64,000 nt of DNA from Pollenia angustigena. Its lineage: Eukaryota; Arthropoda; Insecta; Diptera; Polleniidae. The notes under the pieces were generated by a model. That model was not told the origin of the DNA. It saw only the letters and a list, made by a program, of their open reading frames with translations, and searched no databases. Position numbers and translations under genes: made by a program. Location: assembly GCA_930367215.1 (NCBI GenBank), contig OV884057.1:252056830-252120829 (forward strand). The letters run 5' to 3'. Below, one piece after another: positions 42,514-53,765 of this stretch. How positions within the stretch are numbered: position 1 is the first letter of the stretch; every line of letters starts with the position of its first letter.

Positions 42514-43114
42514 CAGTGTTCGAAAATAAACACTAAATATCGCTATACTATCGCGGTAATAGTGTTTGTTTAGAAAATCATTAAAAAATAACGTTTTCCT
42601 GTTTGTCATCTTTCGAATACAAAAATATTACTGTTTTTATCCAACTCAACAAAAGATGAGATCATTTAGTTCCGTTCGGTTTTTTTTTAACCTTAAACTT
42701 CATTGTGTTCGATTCTACTCATTAATGTTCGTAGCTTTTGGCTGGTAACAAAACCAAACATTTTTTACAAAACCAAAATACACATTCGAAAAAAAGTCAA
42801 CAAAATAATTTTACACAAACAAAACATACACACACAAACTGTTCGTGCTGCGGTCGTTGCTAAACATTTTTGTTTGTTCATTTCTTTATTAATGTAAAAT
42901 AGAAACATTAAAGAACATTAAAATATAATGTTTGTCTACAGAATCAATACAATTGTTCTGTTTTTAAACGAAGAACAGAACACTATATAATGTTCGGCTC
43001 TTTCTTGAAAATGGTTACGAACAGTATTAAGGTTTGTGTTCTTCTACACAATCACTAAAAACTTGGGTCTGTGAGCCGAACGCTAAATAATGTACTGTTT
43101 ATTTTCGAACACTG
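42514..43114. mobile_element. hAT MITE, CAGTGTTCGAAAATAAACA ends
   Basis: GTTCAAAT on both sides (42506-42513 and 43115-43122), a perfect 8-bp TSD. Inverted ends CAGTGTTCGAAAATAAACA. The 601-bp body has subterminal CTAAATA and GTTCG words and no transposase. Confidence 0.88.
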
Positions 43115-43218
43115 GTTCAAATAATGCTAAAATGGGCAAATAGAAGTAAAAAAAAATTCCCAATACTATACCATAAGAGGCAAATCGTTGATCTAATTAA
43201 TGTTTATAACATAAACAG

Positions 43219-43381
43219 TTCCAAATATTCACTCACTTTTACTTTCGTGAACAACCCGACAATTTTATATAGGAACAAGTAAAGCAAAACAAATTTTTTT
43301 TGAACACGAATTAACCAACACACAACAGAGATTAAACATTTTTGTTCATGCCATGAGTGAATAGTGAGTGAATATTTGGAA
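43219..43381. mobile_element. Small MITE, TTCCAAATATTCACTCACT ends
   Basis: Inverted 19-bp ends TTCCAAATATTCACTCACT bracket 163 bp with further GTGAGTGAA-type words inside. No clear TSD. Confidence 0.6.
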
Positions 43382-46300
43382 GTCTGGTCCCATATATATT
43401 GTGGTACCAAAATCAGGTCTCGCGGTCGCAAGGGATCTTACCGACCATAATAGATGCCTCGTCTTATTACTATTAATTTTGATCGATGCAGAATGAAAGT
43501 CTCAGAATTGATTTGATGCGTTCTCCGCCTTTAAAAAGTTGCAGTTCATCTTACGCGTGTTCCATATTCTTTAAAAAGAAAAAGAGAAAATATCAAAGCT
43601 TACAATTTTTAATGTACCAAAATAATTCGCTTTTACACTAAAAATTTAACAAAACTATAGTTATACTCATATCATAAGTGAATAAGATTCTTAAATGGTG
43701 GCTAGAAACATATTATGGCTACTTGCGGTAAATGGAATAAAATTGAATAAAATGGTTGTTTGTGAACAAACAAAAAAGTGTCACACTTAAGTTACGGCGT
43801 TATTTGACTGTCGCATCGAACGAAAACTTTGACGTTTGCGTTAGATATTCTAGACATGGATAAAATAATATTGTGGTAACAACAAGTATTATCGGAGAGA
43901 TTATGATATTTTAAAATTGCCTTTAATTGTTCTGTATTAATTGTTTTGGAGCTTGTCAAAAAAAATAAATACTCGGCGTGTTTGTATTAAGCTTTTGGAA
44001 CAAACGCTTTCACTTGGTTAAGAGTTATGAACTAAAAAAAATGTTAGTCTACTATTTGCTTTTATCGTCAATTAAAAAAAAAAGTCACACTTCTTGAACC
44101 CCTCAAAAATTCAATAAAAAGAATCAATTAAAAACTCCATCGTAAATCGAATTTTCCACGCACTGAAAAACATACACGCTGTACAGTTTTGTTAAGGTAC
44201 ATTAACAAAATAAAACATTAACCGAAAAAAACACTCACGTCAAAATTTTCAGCCTTTAAAAATTTCCCCACATAGAATTTTGATTAGATTATAGAACTTA
44301 TCGAAAATGAAATAATAAAAAATCTAAAAACTGGAAAATATTGAAAATACTAACTGACTCGATGGGGAAAGATGAGGCAGCATTTTTTGCTTCTGTAAAT
44401 CGTCTTGTCAACAACAATTTCACATTTGAAAGTTTTAGCTCCTGTGAAATGCACGAAAAAGAAATAAAAAGATAAGTTTAATCAAACGATGATGATAATG
44501 ATGATGTTGTGGATATGTATGGAGTAGGAAATATTTACTGTTTGCAATATAAAAATGAGAATCAGGAGCATAAGGTTCCTATAGAATCGTATAAGTATGG
44601 AAATTGAAAACATTTTTATTAATAACTCTGACAGCTTTTAGCAACTTAAGTCGGTTAGGTCCCATACAGAGAGCTCCACAAAGAGGTACTAAATCCTTTT
44701 TTTTTATTTGGAAGGTTCGTCAATAAGAAGTTGTTTAGTTCGTCTGAGTGTTAAGCACTCAACAAATAAATTATTTAACGATTTATGGGAGTTTAAGTTT
44801 TATAGATGAAAAATATTGCTAAATGCTTTAAGTAGCAGTAGTCGTAGTCAACTCTTCAAAATTTACACATGTTTATATACACGCAGTGCCTTTTTTAAGA
44901 CTCATAAACATTTTTAAGTGGCAAAGAGACTGACAATAATATTGGTATTGTTTTAAGTACAACTAGGGCATTTCATAAAGACTCTTAAGCTATTTTGAAA
45001 GAATAAAAAAAAAGGTTTTGCTAAAGTTTAAAATAATTTTATAACAAAGTACTAAACAATGTTTTAAAAAATTTGTGAAATTTTAAAAAATGTAATTAAA
45101 AAAAAAAACTTAAAAAGCCACTTCTTTTAAAAACCTTCCTTAAAAATTATAATTGGTGCTCGAGCTATTCTGCCAACGTGAGTGTTGTCGGTTCAATTAA
45201 CGCTAAAGGTTCTGCTTTATTTTGCTTTTAACATAAAGAATTATAAAATTGTTACAGTACTATTTTACAGAAATTATATCGTCAGCTCATTACTGGTTTG
45301 ACCTACCGACCATTTTTAAAAAAAATGAGTTAGGTATGAGGAATATATTTTTTTAATACCCTCTTTCTAAATCAAAAACCTGTTTCGCGAAAATTTTTAT
45401 GGTTTCTGAGATATAAAGCATTAATTTTGCTGCATATCAACTGTTTCAAAATTTTTTAAGTACTGTTTTGCTCTACAAGCCATTGTTTGGCGATTGCAGC
45501 AAATTCTTCATACAAAAACGTACAAAATAAATTTTACTGTTGCTTTGCTGCATTGCCGTAAGAAAAAAAAGTAGTTAAAGCAAAAGCAAAGTAAAATGAC
45601 AACAAGAAAATAAATTTGTGAAAAATAGTTTTATAATGGACCCAACCAAGTGTACGGTTTGCTATTATTTGTGTTTTTAGCCTACCTCAGGGAAATGCTT
45701 CAAAATTTTACTGCAAACGAAAATTAAATATGTTTAATCTTACAGCAACCATTATTATGTCATATATACCAACTTTTACTTATTGTGCCTTTTTGACGGA
45801 AGCTCATAGTGGTCGGAGTGGTAACAATATTGCTAGTGCTTAAATTAAAATTTTAAATTAATTAATAAAAGATTGTCCACTTATTAAAACTTCGACATTA
45901 TGGAGCGATTCTTGCGTACCTCAAAATAAAAATCAAATTAACGCAACCGCAATCAAAATGTTCTTAATAAAAGTCTTCAGAACCAGAACATTCTTTAATT
46001 CAAGAAGTGGACTGTGTCCATGGTGTTATTGACCGGTACTTAAAGAATATTGAAATTCATAGTGCTCTTCATTTACTAAATTTGCTTAAAACAATGCCAA
46101 ATAATAAAACAAAACTTAAAGTTATGGAAATCCTTCCGGAAAATTTTCGCACATACTCGTTGGAAGCAAATAAAATGGACTTTCGAAAAGTCCCTTTTGC
46201 TAAAATTAAAGTACTTCTATATAGTTAAAATAATGATTTATGTATATATTATAAAACTTCTACCAGAGAGGAAAAATATAAAAATGCAATTTTGGTTAAG

Positions 46301-47429
46301 TCTGCGTCAAAAAATTGTTTGAAAACTCCTGAGAATTTGTTGCCGAATGTTTTGAAAATATCGAAACCATAATTTATTTCCAGCGATAAAAATAGACACA
46401 TAAAAGACTTGCTTATATTTCTTCCACGTGTTGATAAAGCTTATTATAAAAATTTACTCAATATTAAGTTTTAAATTTTCTTTTTACTTTTGCATTATTT
46501 AAGTTGTTTAATTTGTGGCTTTTTATGTAACTTTTCATAACAGTAGAACTGTTTTTTCTGTTTTTGTAAAGTAAAATCAAATAAAAAAACTATAAAAAAA
46601 AAATTCATCTCAACAACAAGTTACTCAATACACAGAAATAAGTATACGTATGCAGCACAAAAAGCTACTTTTTTAATTTTTTTTAGAAAAGTGGCGTATG
46701 CGGCACAAAACAATATTTTTCATTTTAAAAAAAATACTATTAAATTCTAACTTTATTCATGAAAGTGCGCAAAAATTTGTATTTTTCTTCAAAACATATA
46801 CCGGAAGCAGTGGTAAAAATATAAAAAAATTCTATCGGGTACAATTTGAGAAATCTTCATGTAAATCTTCTTTGTCGTTTTTCTCCACTTCGACTTTTTG
46901 GCATATGCGCCAAACCAATTCTGAGCTGACGATATATTTTACTTTGTTACACTAAAGTGCCTTACTAGAATGAGTATAGAGGCCTTATTTAGCAGTCACA
47001 AGCCCTTCTCGCCGCAATCCATACTTAATTTTATTTTTTACAGGTTGTCATTGGGAGCAAGCCCTACCACAATGCCTTTAAAATCAACGTTGATCCCTTC
47101 CCAAAGAAGGGAGTAAGGAAGGTCACAAAAAATAAAAAGTAAATACAACTGAACAATTTATTTTCTCCCTTCTTAAAGAAGGGAGTAGCGAATGTGTACT
47201 GAATATTTTGGAAGGTCTTTTAAAAAAAAGTTTATACCTTCTTGAAGACATACTTCTGAATGCAGAATATGATGCGAAGCGAATCTATTAGAAAGGAGTA
47301 TAGAGGCATTCAAAAAGTCCTAGCACTTGAGCTCCTTTCAATATTAACCGCTGAGTTTTAACAGAAAAAACCGAGACTGTATATTGCTTCTTTTTTTTAT
47401 AACATTAAAGTACCTTTTTAGAAAAGAAA
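43382..47429. other. Long stretch without recognised genes
   Basis: Mostly AT-rich. A segment at 43384-43560 has moderate GC but no frame. Two protein-like scraps occur at about 44350-44470 and 45978-46228, see the separate entry for the second. Paired GAAGGGAG words at 47095-47175 form weak inverted repeats. No host gene supported. Confidence 0.4.
45978..46228 (+). pseudogene. Unrecognised protein-like remnant
   Basis: An open frame of about 83 codons from after a stop at 45970 to 46228. The residues are less AT-biased than those of other short frames here: IQEVDCVHGVIDRYLKNI, then HSALHLLNLLKTMPNNKTK and KVMEILPENF. It looks like the C-terminal helical end of a transposon or BESS-like protein, but I cannot name it. 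A similar, shorter protein-like run (GKDEAAFFASVNRLVNNN) is at about 44365-44420, so both may be remains of one decayed element. Confidence 0.3.
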
Positions 47430-47485
47430 AGTCTTGGTTTTTTTCTGTTAGAAAATATTTTTTTAATTTTGAGAGTCGTTTTGAG
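47430..47485 (+). repeat. Left flanking direct repeat (~55 bp) of the duplicated segment
   Basis: Begins AGTCTTGGTTTTTTTCTG and ends GAGAGTCGTTTTG. It is repeated at 48127-48180 with one substitution and a 2-base T-run change. Confidence 0.85.
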
Positions 47486-47493
47486 ACTTCTGT

Positions 47494-48125
47494 TGTTTGT
47501 GTTGCGAGTATTTTGTAATCAATGAGAATTATGAATTTGCAGATTTATTGCAGGTTTTCCATCATGCCACCATCATTTATACGGCAGTAGCCATTTGCCA
47601 AAAAAGACTTTTTGAAAAAAAAAAAACATTTATTGTTTCTGTCGTTATTTAATTTTGACAACACCGTCAACATCAAATGTCGTCGTTCTAGCCCAGTAGT
47701 TTCGTAAATTTTGAAAAGGAAACCATAAACCTTTGCCGGTTAATTCATGGAAAATAAATACTTTGAGTATACTCTAAACTACCAAGGAATAGGAAAAGTA
47801 AGAGAATGACTCTAAGGCAATATGAAAAAGTTATATCCCTAGAGGAAATTGAACTTACCACCAAATTTGACACGTTACAGTTCTAAAGTAGTAGGGACCG
47901 GTTCTAGTTCTAACACTTTAAATCAGTTACAGCCAAGAACGCAAACATCGATACTTGAGTTTGTGTAAGAGAGCTTTGAAAGCTCTCTTTTCAAAATTTC
48001 ATACACCGAAAAAACTTTTAAGTATGACATTTTGAAGAAAAACTTGCGTTTTTTGAAGCACTTAAGAGAAAAAGCGCATAATCGAGCGCTTCAATAAAAG
48101 AGCTTTTATAAAGCAGTAAATGATA
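47494..48125 (+). repeat. Duplicated 0.63 kb segment, copy 1
   Basis: Nearly identical (about 97% by eye) to 53131-53765 in the same orientation, 5.6 kb away. It contains GTAGTAGGGACCGGTTCTAG and a GAGAGCTTTGAAAGCTCTC hairpin, and no coding frame. Unlike copy 2 it is bracketed by direct repeats of about 55 bp, so this site looks like the recipient. Confidence 0.85.
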
Positions 48126-48126
48126 C

Positions 48127-48180
48127 AGTCTTGGTTTTTTTCTGTTAGAATATATTTTTTTAATTTTGAGAGTCGTTTTG
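48127..48180 (+). repeat. Right flanking direct repeat (~54 bp) of the duplicated segment
   Basis: Second copy of the sequence at 47430-47485. Confidence 0.85.
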
Positions 48181-49826
48181 GTCCTTTAGTTTTATTACTG
48201 AGTTCGCCATTGAAATTTTATAACTTATGGAAGATTCAAAAATGTTTAAATTACACTTGGTCGCAATATTTGAGAGGTTTTTTTTCTTCTTAAGGAAAGT
48301 TATATGAAATTTACGATCAAGTATGTCTCTATGACTTAGGCCGTCGTCCATACTTATGCATATTTATCCATTTGCCTGAAGTCAGTTTGGTGTTTTCAGT
48401 TTCGAATAACAAACTTTACAATAAGTATCACTTTAAGTAAAACATTTAGTTGACTGCTGACTTGTTGTCCAAAAACTTACAGTTTTCCTATTAACGAAAT
48501 GTTGTTGTTAATTTATATCTAAAGTTTCGATGTTGTTTGTTTTTCCCTTCTTTTTTTTGTAATAGAATGTTAATATAAAAATATTGTGGCATCTTATTAT
48601 AAGTGGCAGGCAGTCGGAGTTAAGTGAAATAAAGTCAGTGGGAGTTGGAGTTTGAGTGTCCCGTGCCCCTTAGGCCGTATTAAACATCAGTTTTTTAATG
48701 TCATTAAATTTGTAATTTTACCCTCAAGCTCTTAACATGTAACTGTTGTTTGAGTTTTGTTGTGTTATTTTGTCAGTCAAGATGCGTTACAACCATTTTT
48801 CTTGCTAAATAAACAATTAGACACGTACCAAGAAATTTTTTTACCAACTTGAACTATTTTGATTTTTAAGGAAATTTTGAGTTTTTTAAACTTTTTGTTG
48901 AAATTTGAAATTAAAGAATATTTAAGAAGTCATTAAATTTAACAGAATTTTCAAAACATCTTTGAATTATTCAGAGTAGAACTATAGTTCAAGAAAAGTT
49001 TTTAAAAATTATAAAAAGAAATTTTTAGATAGTTTTATGGCAATATTTAACATTTTAGTATAATAGTTGTAGTTAAAAAGAAAACTGTTGTAAATTTTCT
49101 CTTAGAAGTGTACTTGAATTCAGGTAAACAAATTCAAAAATATTGACTGTTATTTTTAACAAGTCCCTCCCCATCACGAACAGTAATACAAATAAAGAAG
49201 GACAGCCTTTTTTTTAAATCAACAATAATCTATTGCAAAGAAAGTAAAACCTCAAAAAAAAAAGAATATTGAAACGTAAATCAATTGAAAAAATCGTAAA
49301 CAAATTGAATCCATTTAACAAAGAACGGTAAACAAATCAATTCTTTACTTTAAAGGTAGAGAATGGCCAAAAAAAAATAATAAAAAAAAAAGAAAAAACT
49401 ATTTTTTTTTCGACAGCAACAAAAAGAAAAAAAAAAAATTGATGAATAAAGGAATCTCTGAAAAAATGCTTGCAAAAAGTGGCTACAGATCAATTTTGAC
49501 ATTTAAGTGGAAAAAATGAATAACTTTGCTAAAATTTGTTGATTCTTTTAAAGAAAAAAAAAATTCAAAGACAACTTCATTTTTCTTCTGTTCGCAATAC
49601 TTGACAAGCAGCATTTTGCTGGTATTTAAAACATTTATTGGAGATATCAAAAATATTACAGAATTTACATTTTACCTCAAAACAAGAATAAAAAAAAGCT
49701 GACGTTAGTAAATAGACATTCAATGTCATCAGTTTTTTTCGTACTTTCGCAAAACTCGCAATTCATTTGTTTTTTGATTTTTATGAAAAAAAAGATACAC
49801 ACGTAGAAATAGTGATAAATCAAATA
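48181..49826. other. Unassigned AT-rich stretch
   Basis: Poly-A runs at 49250-49440; no gene or repeat boundary recognised. Confidence 0.35.
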
Positions 49827-50657
49827 CAGTGGTATCCCGGTTTAACGAATACTCAGTTTTACGAATTCGCGATTTAACGTACGGTCATATTTTTTCCATT
49901 GAGTACCTTATATTACGAACAAACAGCAAATTTTTGTACTCTATATAACGAATTTTTACAAAAAATATTTTAAAAAACAAAATATAATGAATGCAAACAT
50001 ATTTGCATCCATTCTCTTTTGTTTTTGTATACATTTTAACCATATTTTAATGGCGATTTTACTGAAAACAACGAGTTAAGAGAAGTACATATTTTCTTTT
50101 CTTACAAAGAAAGTAAAGAAAATACTTGCTCGCTAAAAAATAAAAATGCCCAAAGGAAAACGTTAAATTCTTAACAAAAAAATTAAACATTTTGACGACT
50201 ATGAAAAGAGCATGCGACTAAGTGCTTTATCTAATAAATATCAGCTGCCAAAGTCATCAATATGCACAATTATAGAATCAAAACGGAAACTTTTGAGCGA
50301 AATGGAAAAGGCTAATTTCGGATCAAAGAATAGAAGGACCTTAAAAACAGGTGAGTTTCCAAGAATGGAAACAGAATTGTTTAAATGGTTTCAAAACAAA
50401 AGGAAGGCGAACATTCCTACTAGTGGTCCTATATTAAAAGCAAAAGACCTCATTTGTACTCATTTAATTGAAAATGATATGAAGTATTTTTTTGTTGTTT
50501 GTCTTATGAATGTAAATAAACGAATTTACTTTGTTTTATTAAAATATTATTGTTTTATTATTAAAAATGTATTAAAAAAAACTTCGGGATTTAACGAATT
50601 TTTCGATATAACGAAAGGGCCTGACAATATATAATTCGTTAAACCGGGATACCACTG
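49827..50657 (+). mobile_element. Deleted pogo/Tigger-type transposon
   Basis: Inverted ends CAGTGGTATCCCGGTTTAAC, flanked by TA (49825-49826, 50658-50659). Subterminal TTAACGAAT and TATAACGAA words are frequent, as in pogo-like elements. The single ORF keeps only the N-terminal DNA-binding part of the transposase before joining the right end, so the DDE domain has been deleted. 831 bp. Confidence 0.88.
50146..50634 (+). pseudogene. pogo/Tigger transposase N-terminus (CENP-B-type HTH)
   Basis: The start MPKGKR at 50146 is followed by an in-frame TAA at 50164, then the frame stays open to 50634. It shows the two helix-turn-helix units of CENP-B-like transposases: LSALSNKYQLPKSSICTII (psq-type) and FPRMETELFKWFQNKRK followed by NIPTSGPILKAKDL (CENPB-type). 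These bind the TIRs. From about residue 90 onward the frame runs into deletion-joined and TIR sequence (FNEFFDI). No catalytic DDD domain. It could have acted as a TIR-binding repressor if translated, but the stop at codon 7 argues against a full product. Confidence 0.85.
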
Positions 50658-50659
50658 TA

Positions 50660-51559
50660 AATATATTACAAATGGGAACTAAAAAGCAAATTTGTAAATA
50701 CTCTTCAAGCATTTATGACCAACTATATATTGAAGAGTACTCTTACGTTTAAACTACTTAACATAGTCCACATATTCGTACAAAGTTTGTGGAATTTATC
50801 TGATTCGTATGTATACGTTCTTTAGAAATGATATTATGTGAGACTACTGTGACTCAAATGATGTGAATGGACGAATGATGTAAATGTGCTCTTTTATTTT
50901 AAATGCTTTCACACGCCTTTAAAAATCCACTCAAACATTTCTCTGATCCCCATTCGTTTTAGCGTAGTTAAAAAAAACTGGTACAGTTCACTAGGGTTCA
51001 CTAGGTAGACTTCGAAATGTTTATATTGTATTTCTCTTCGAGTGTAACTATATAAATCGTTAAATCATTTTTTTTAACAATCATTCCCAAGTTAAAGTTT
51101 TTTATACGTTTAAAACTTTCCAAATGACTTGATCAATTTGAATTCAATTTATATATAATACACGCTAAATATTGAAAGAAACGAATGTCAGCAAATTTTA
51201 AGTCACTAGGAGAAAAAAAAAGTTGATTTTATATAGATGATAAATAAAATGGAACAGTCCAGTTGGCCAGATTGTCGTTGATGGCATCGTTGTCGATAAT
51301 GTGTACGACAGTATGAGCGTCAAATCTTGTTTTGCATTTTTAATTAGATATTTTGACAGCCGCAACAGAACTCATTAGATTTCTAACTCACAAAGTATTA
51401 TGGAATACGTAAGACTTGTGAGATAGTGTAAACTATCTTTAGGTGATATTCACCACGGTTGTAGCGATTTTCAACATAGAATTTTCTTTGAATTTAAACA
51501 ATTTTGCGCCAAAGAAATGTATTAAATAAAAGTAAGCCAAACGAAAAACAAAAAGTTTC
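50660..51559. other. Unassigned spacer
   Basis: AT-rich; nothing recognised. Confidence 0.35.
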
Positions 51560-51561
51560 TA

Positions 51562-52509
51562 CACTGAAAGAAAAATGCTTCATATATTTAATGAATCATT
51601 TTCATAAAAAAGTTTTCCTTGGGTAAATGAAAATTTTCATTTTCTAAATGGAATTTCATAGGTTTGATGAAGTATTTTCGTTAAAATCGGTTCATTAGAT
51701 TTCGTAATTACATTAAAAATTTTCATTGGATATATGAAAACTTAAGTTTGTCCAAGTTAAACAAAAAATTTTAATTGGGAACTTAAAAAAACAATATACA
51801 AGCATAACTATATTCATAAATTAATACAAAATTATAGTTTCCTTAAAAAAATGTTTAATTGTTATTTAAAAAATTTAAGATTTAATAACTTCATACATCT
51901 AATGTTACACGTATGCCATTAAATTTATGAAATCAAAAAATTTTTTTATAAAAGCAACATATTTCAATAATTGCTTTCATAAATTTAAATTTTCATTATG
52001 ACAATAAAAATGTCATTATAGTAACGAAACAAAAACTTTCAATCCACTTTCAATCAACGTTGTTATTTTTATTATGGACAATTTAATCTCATATTTACGG
52101 TCTTAATTGAGAAAAAAACATAGTTTGTTTATATAAAAACTACGCTGCCCCGGTAGACTAGCTGGTAGCGAACTAGTCTATCAGCACCGAGGTTACATGT
52201 TCGAATCCCACCAGAGACAGAAAAGAAATAAAAAATAAAATAAAGTAAAATAAAATAAGAAAAAAAAAAAAAAAATAAATAAATAAAAAAAAAAATAAAA
52301 AAATAAAAAAAAAAATAAAAATTTTACTTTATTGAAAGTATTCATCCAATGAATAATATTCATGGATCTAATGTAATGTTTCATTAAGTCCTTTTAATGA
52401 AACAGGTTTCATTGATCCAACGAAGCGCTGCATAGGTTCCTTTATAATGCAATTTTTCATGGGATTAATGTCAAAATTCGTTAGTATTGCGAAGAAAATT
52501 CTTTCAGTG
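51562..52509. mobile_element. TA-flanked MITE with CACTGAAAGAA-type ends, carrying a SINE
   Basis: The left end is CACTGAAAGAAAA, the right end complements CACTGAAAGAATTTTC, and TA flanks both (51560-51561, 52510-52511). Subterminal ATGAAAATTTTCATT words recur. The SINE at 52080-52319 sits inside. Confidence 0.75.
52080..52319 (+). repeat. tRNA-derived SINE with conserved 5' leader, copy 2
   Basis: Leader 52080-52144 (AATTTAATCTCATATTTACG...ATATAAAAACTAC), tRNA-like head 52145-52220 with A-box region TAGACTAGCTGGTAG and B box GTTCGAATCCC, then an A-rich tail of AAATAAAATAAAG-like units to about 52319. Same three parts as 18590-18854, although that copy sits in a different MITE family. The shared leader upstream of the tRNA head is unusual for a SINE. 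Confidence 0.78.
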
Positions 52510-52511
52510 TA

Positions 52512-53130
52512 TATCAATCACGATGTAACAAAAAACAAAAAACTTCAATATAACAAAAATTGTACTTAAACGCAAGAAAAAAACTTAATAAAAAAATTCT
52601 TGTTTGCATAAAAAAGCATTTAGCGCAGATGAAAAAAAAATATATTATTATCTCACACTTAATTATAAATGGGAGTAACAAATGGAACAAATTTGCCATT
52701 TATTTTTGCAACATATTTAGAAAGGAAAACTACAACTTCTCATATTTTTGCATATTGTTATAGAACAAAACCAAAGCCCGGGCAAATGGTGCAAACGTGG
52801 AACATTATTGTCAGACAAGAAAACTCCAGTAATTGGTTTGCTTAAAATTCTCGCATCATTTTTTTTATTGTTGATTTAAGTACTTGCATAAAATTTACGA
52901 AGTAGCACAAACCTGTAAAACCGGAAAATGCTAATAAATGTAGTCAAGGTCTGTTAAATAGTCGTACAATATTTTCGCAACACCTGTTGCCTTACAGACG
53001 TGGTCAACTGGGAAATTAAGTTTTAATGCAAACAAAATGTTGAGCAACGTACTTGGTACTTTTACAGCTTATTGCTGGGGGCTTTTTTTTTGTCATTCTC
53101 TTAAAGGTTCTTGATAATGTTTGAGTTTGA
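52512..53130. other. Unassigned spacer
   Basis: AT-rich; short frames on both strands at 52514-52763 have no motif. Confidence 0.35.
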
Positions 53131-53765
53131 GTTGTTTGTGTTGCGAGTATTTTGTAATCAATGAGAATTATGAATTTGCAGATTTATAACAGGTTGTCCA
53201 TCATGCCACCATCACTTATACGGCAGTAGCCATTTGCTAAAAAAGACTTTTTGAAAAAAAAAAACATTTATTGTTTCTGTCGTTACTTAATTTTGACAAC
53301 ACCATCAACATCAAATGTCGTCGTTCTAGCCCAGTAGTTTCGTAAATTTTGAAAAGGAAACCATAAACCTTTGCCGGTTAATTCATGGAAAATAAATACT
53401 TTGAATATACTCTAAACTACCAAGGAATAGGAAAAGTAAGAGAATGACTCTAAGGCAATATGAAAAAGTTATATCCCTAGAGGAATTTGAACTTACCACC
53501 AAATTTGGCACGTTACAGTTCTAAAGTAGTAGGGACCGGTTCTAGTTCTAACACTTTAAATCAGTTACAGCCAAGAACGCAAACATCGATACTTGAGTTT
53601 GTGTAAGAGAGCTTTGAAAGCTCTTTTTTCAAAATTTCATACACCGAAAAAACTTTTAAGTATGAAATTTTGAAAAAAAAAACTTGCGTTTTTTGAAGCA
53701 CTTAAGAGAAAAAGCGGATAATCGAGCGCTTCAATAAAAGAGCTTTTATAAAGCAGTAAATGATA
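53131..53765 (+). repeat. Duplicated 0.63 kb segment, copy 2
   Basis: Direct copy of 47494-48125. The flanks here show no direct repeat, so this may be the donor site or an independent insertion. Confidence 0.85.

Noticed and set aside
45150..45215. tRNA-like block (GGTTCAATTAACG as a B box)
   Set aside because: The B box is poor, the A box is missing and no cloverleaf forms.
52145..52220. Functional tRNA gene
   Set aside because: Acceptor stem mismatched, followed by an A-rich tail, and a second copy has the same leader; it is a SINE head.
52193..52384. 63-codon Phe-rich frame on the minus strand
   Set aside because: Same reason: read through the SINE A-rich tail.
47494..53765. The two 0.63 kb copies as LTRs of a retrotransposon
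   Set aside because: They do not start TG or end CA, no primer-binding site or gag/pol frame lies between them, and a pogo element and a MITE fill the interval.
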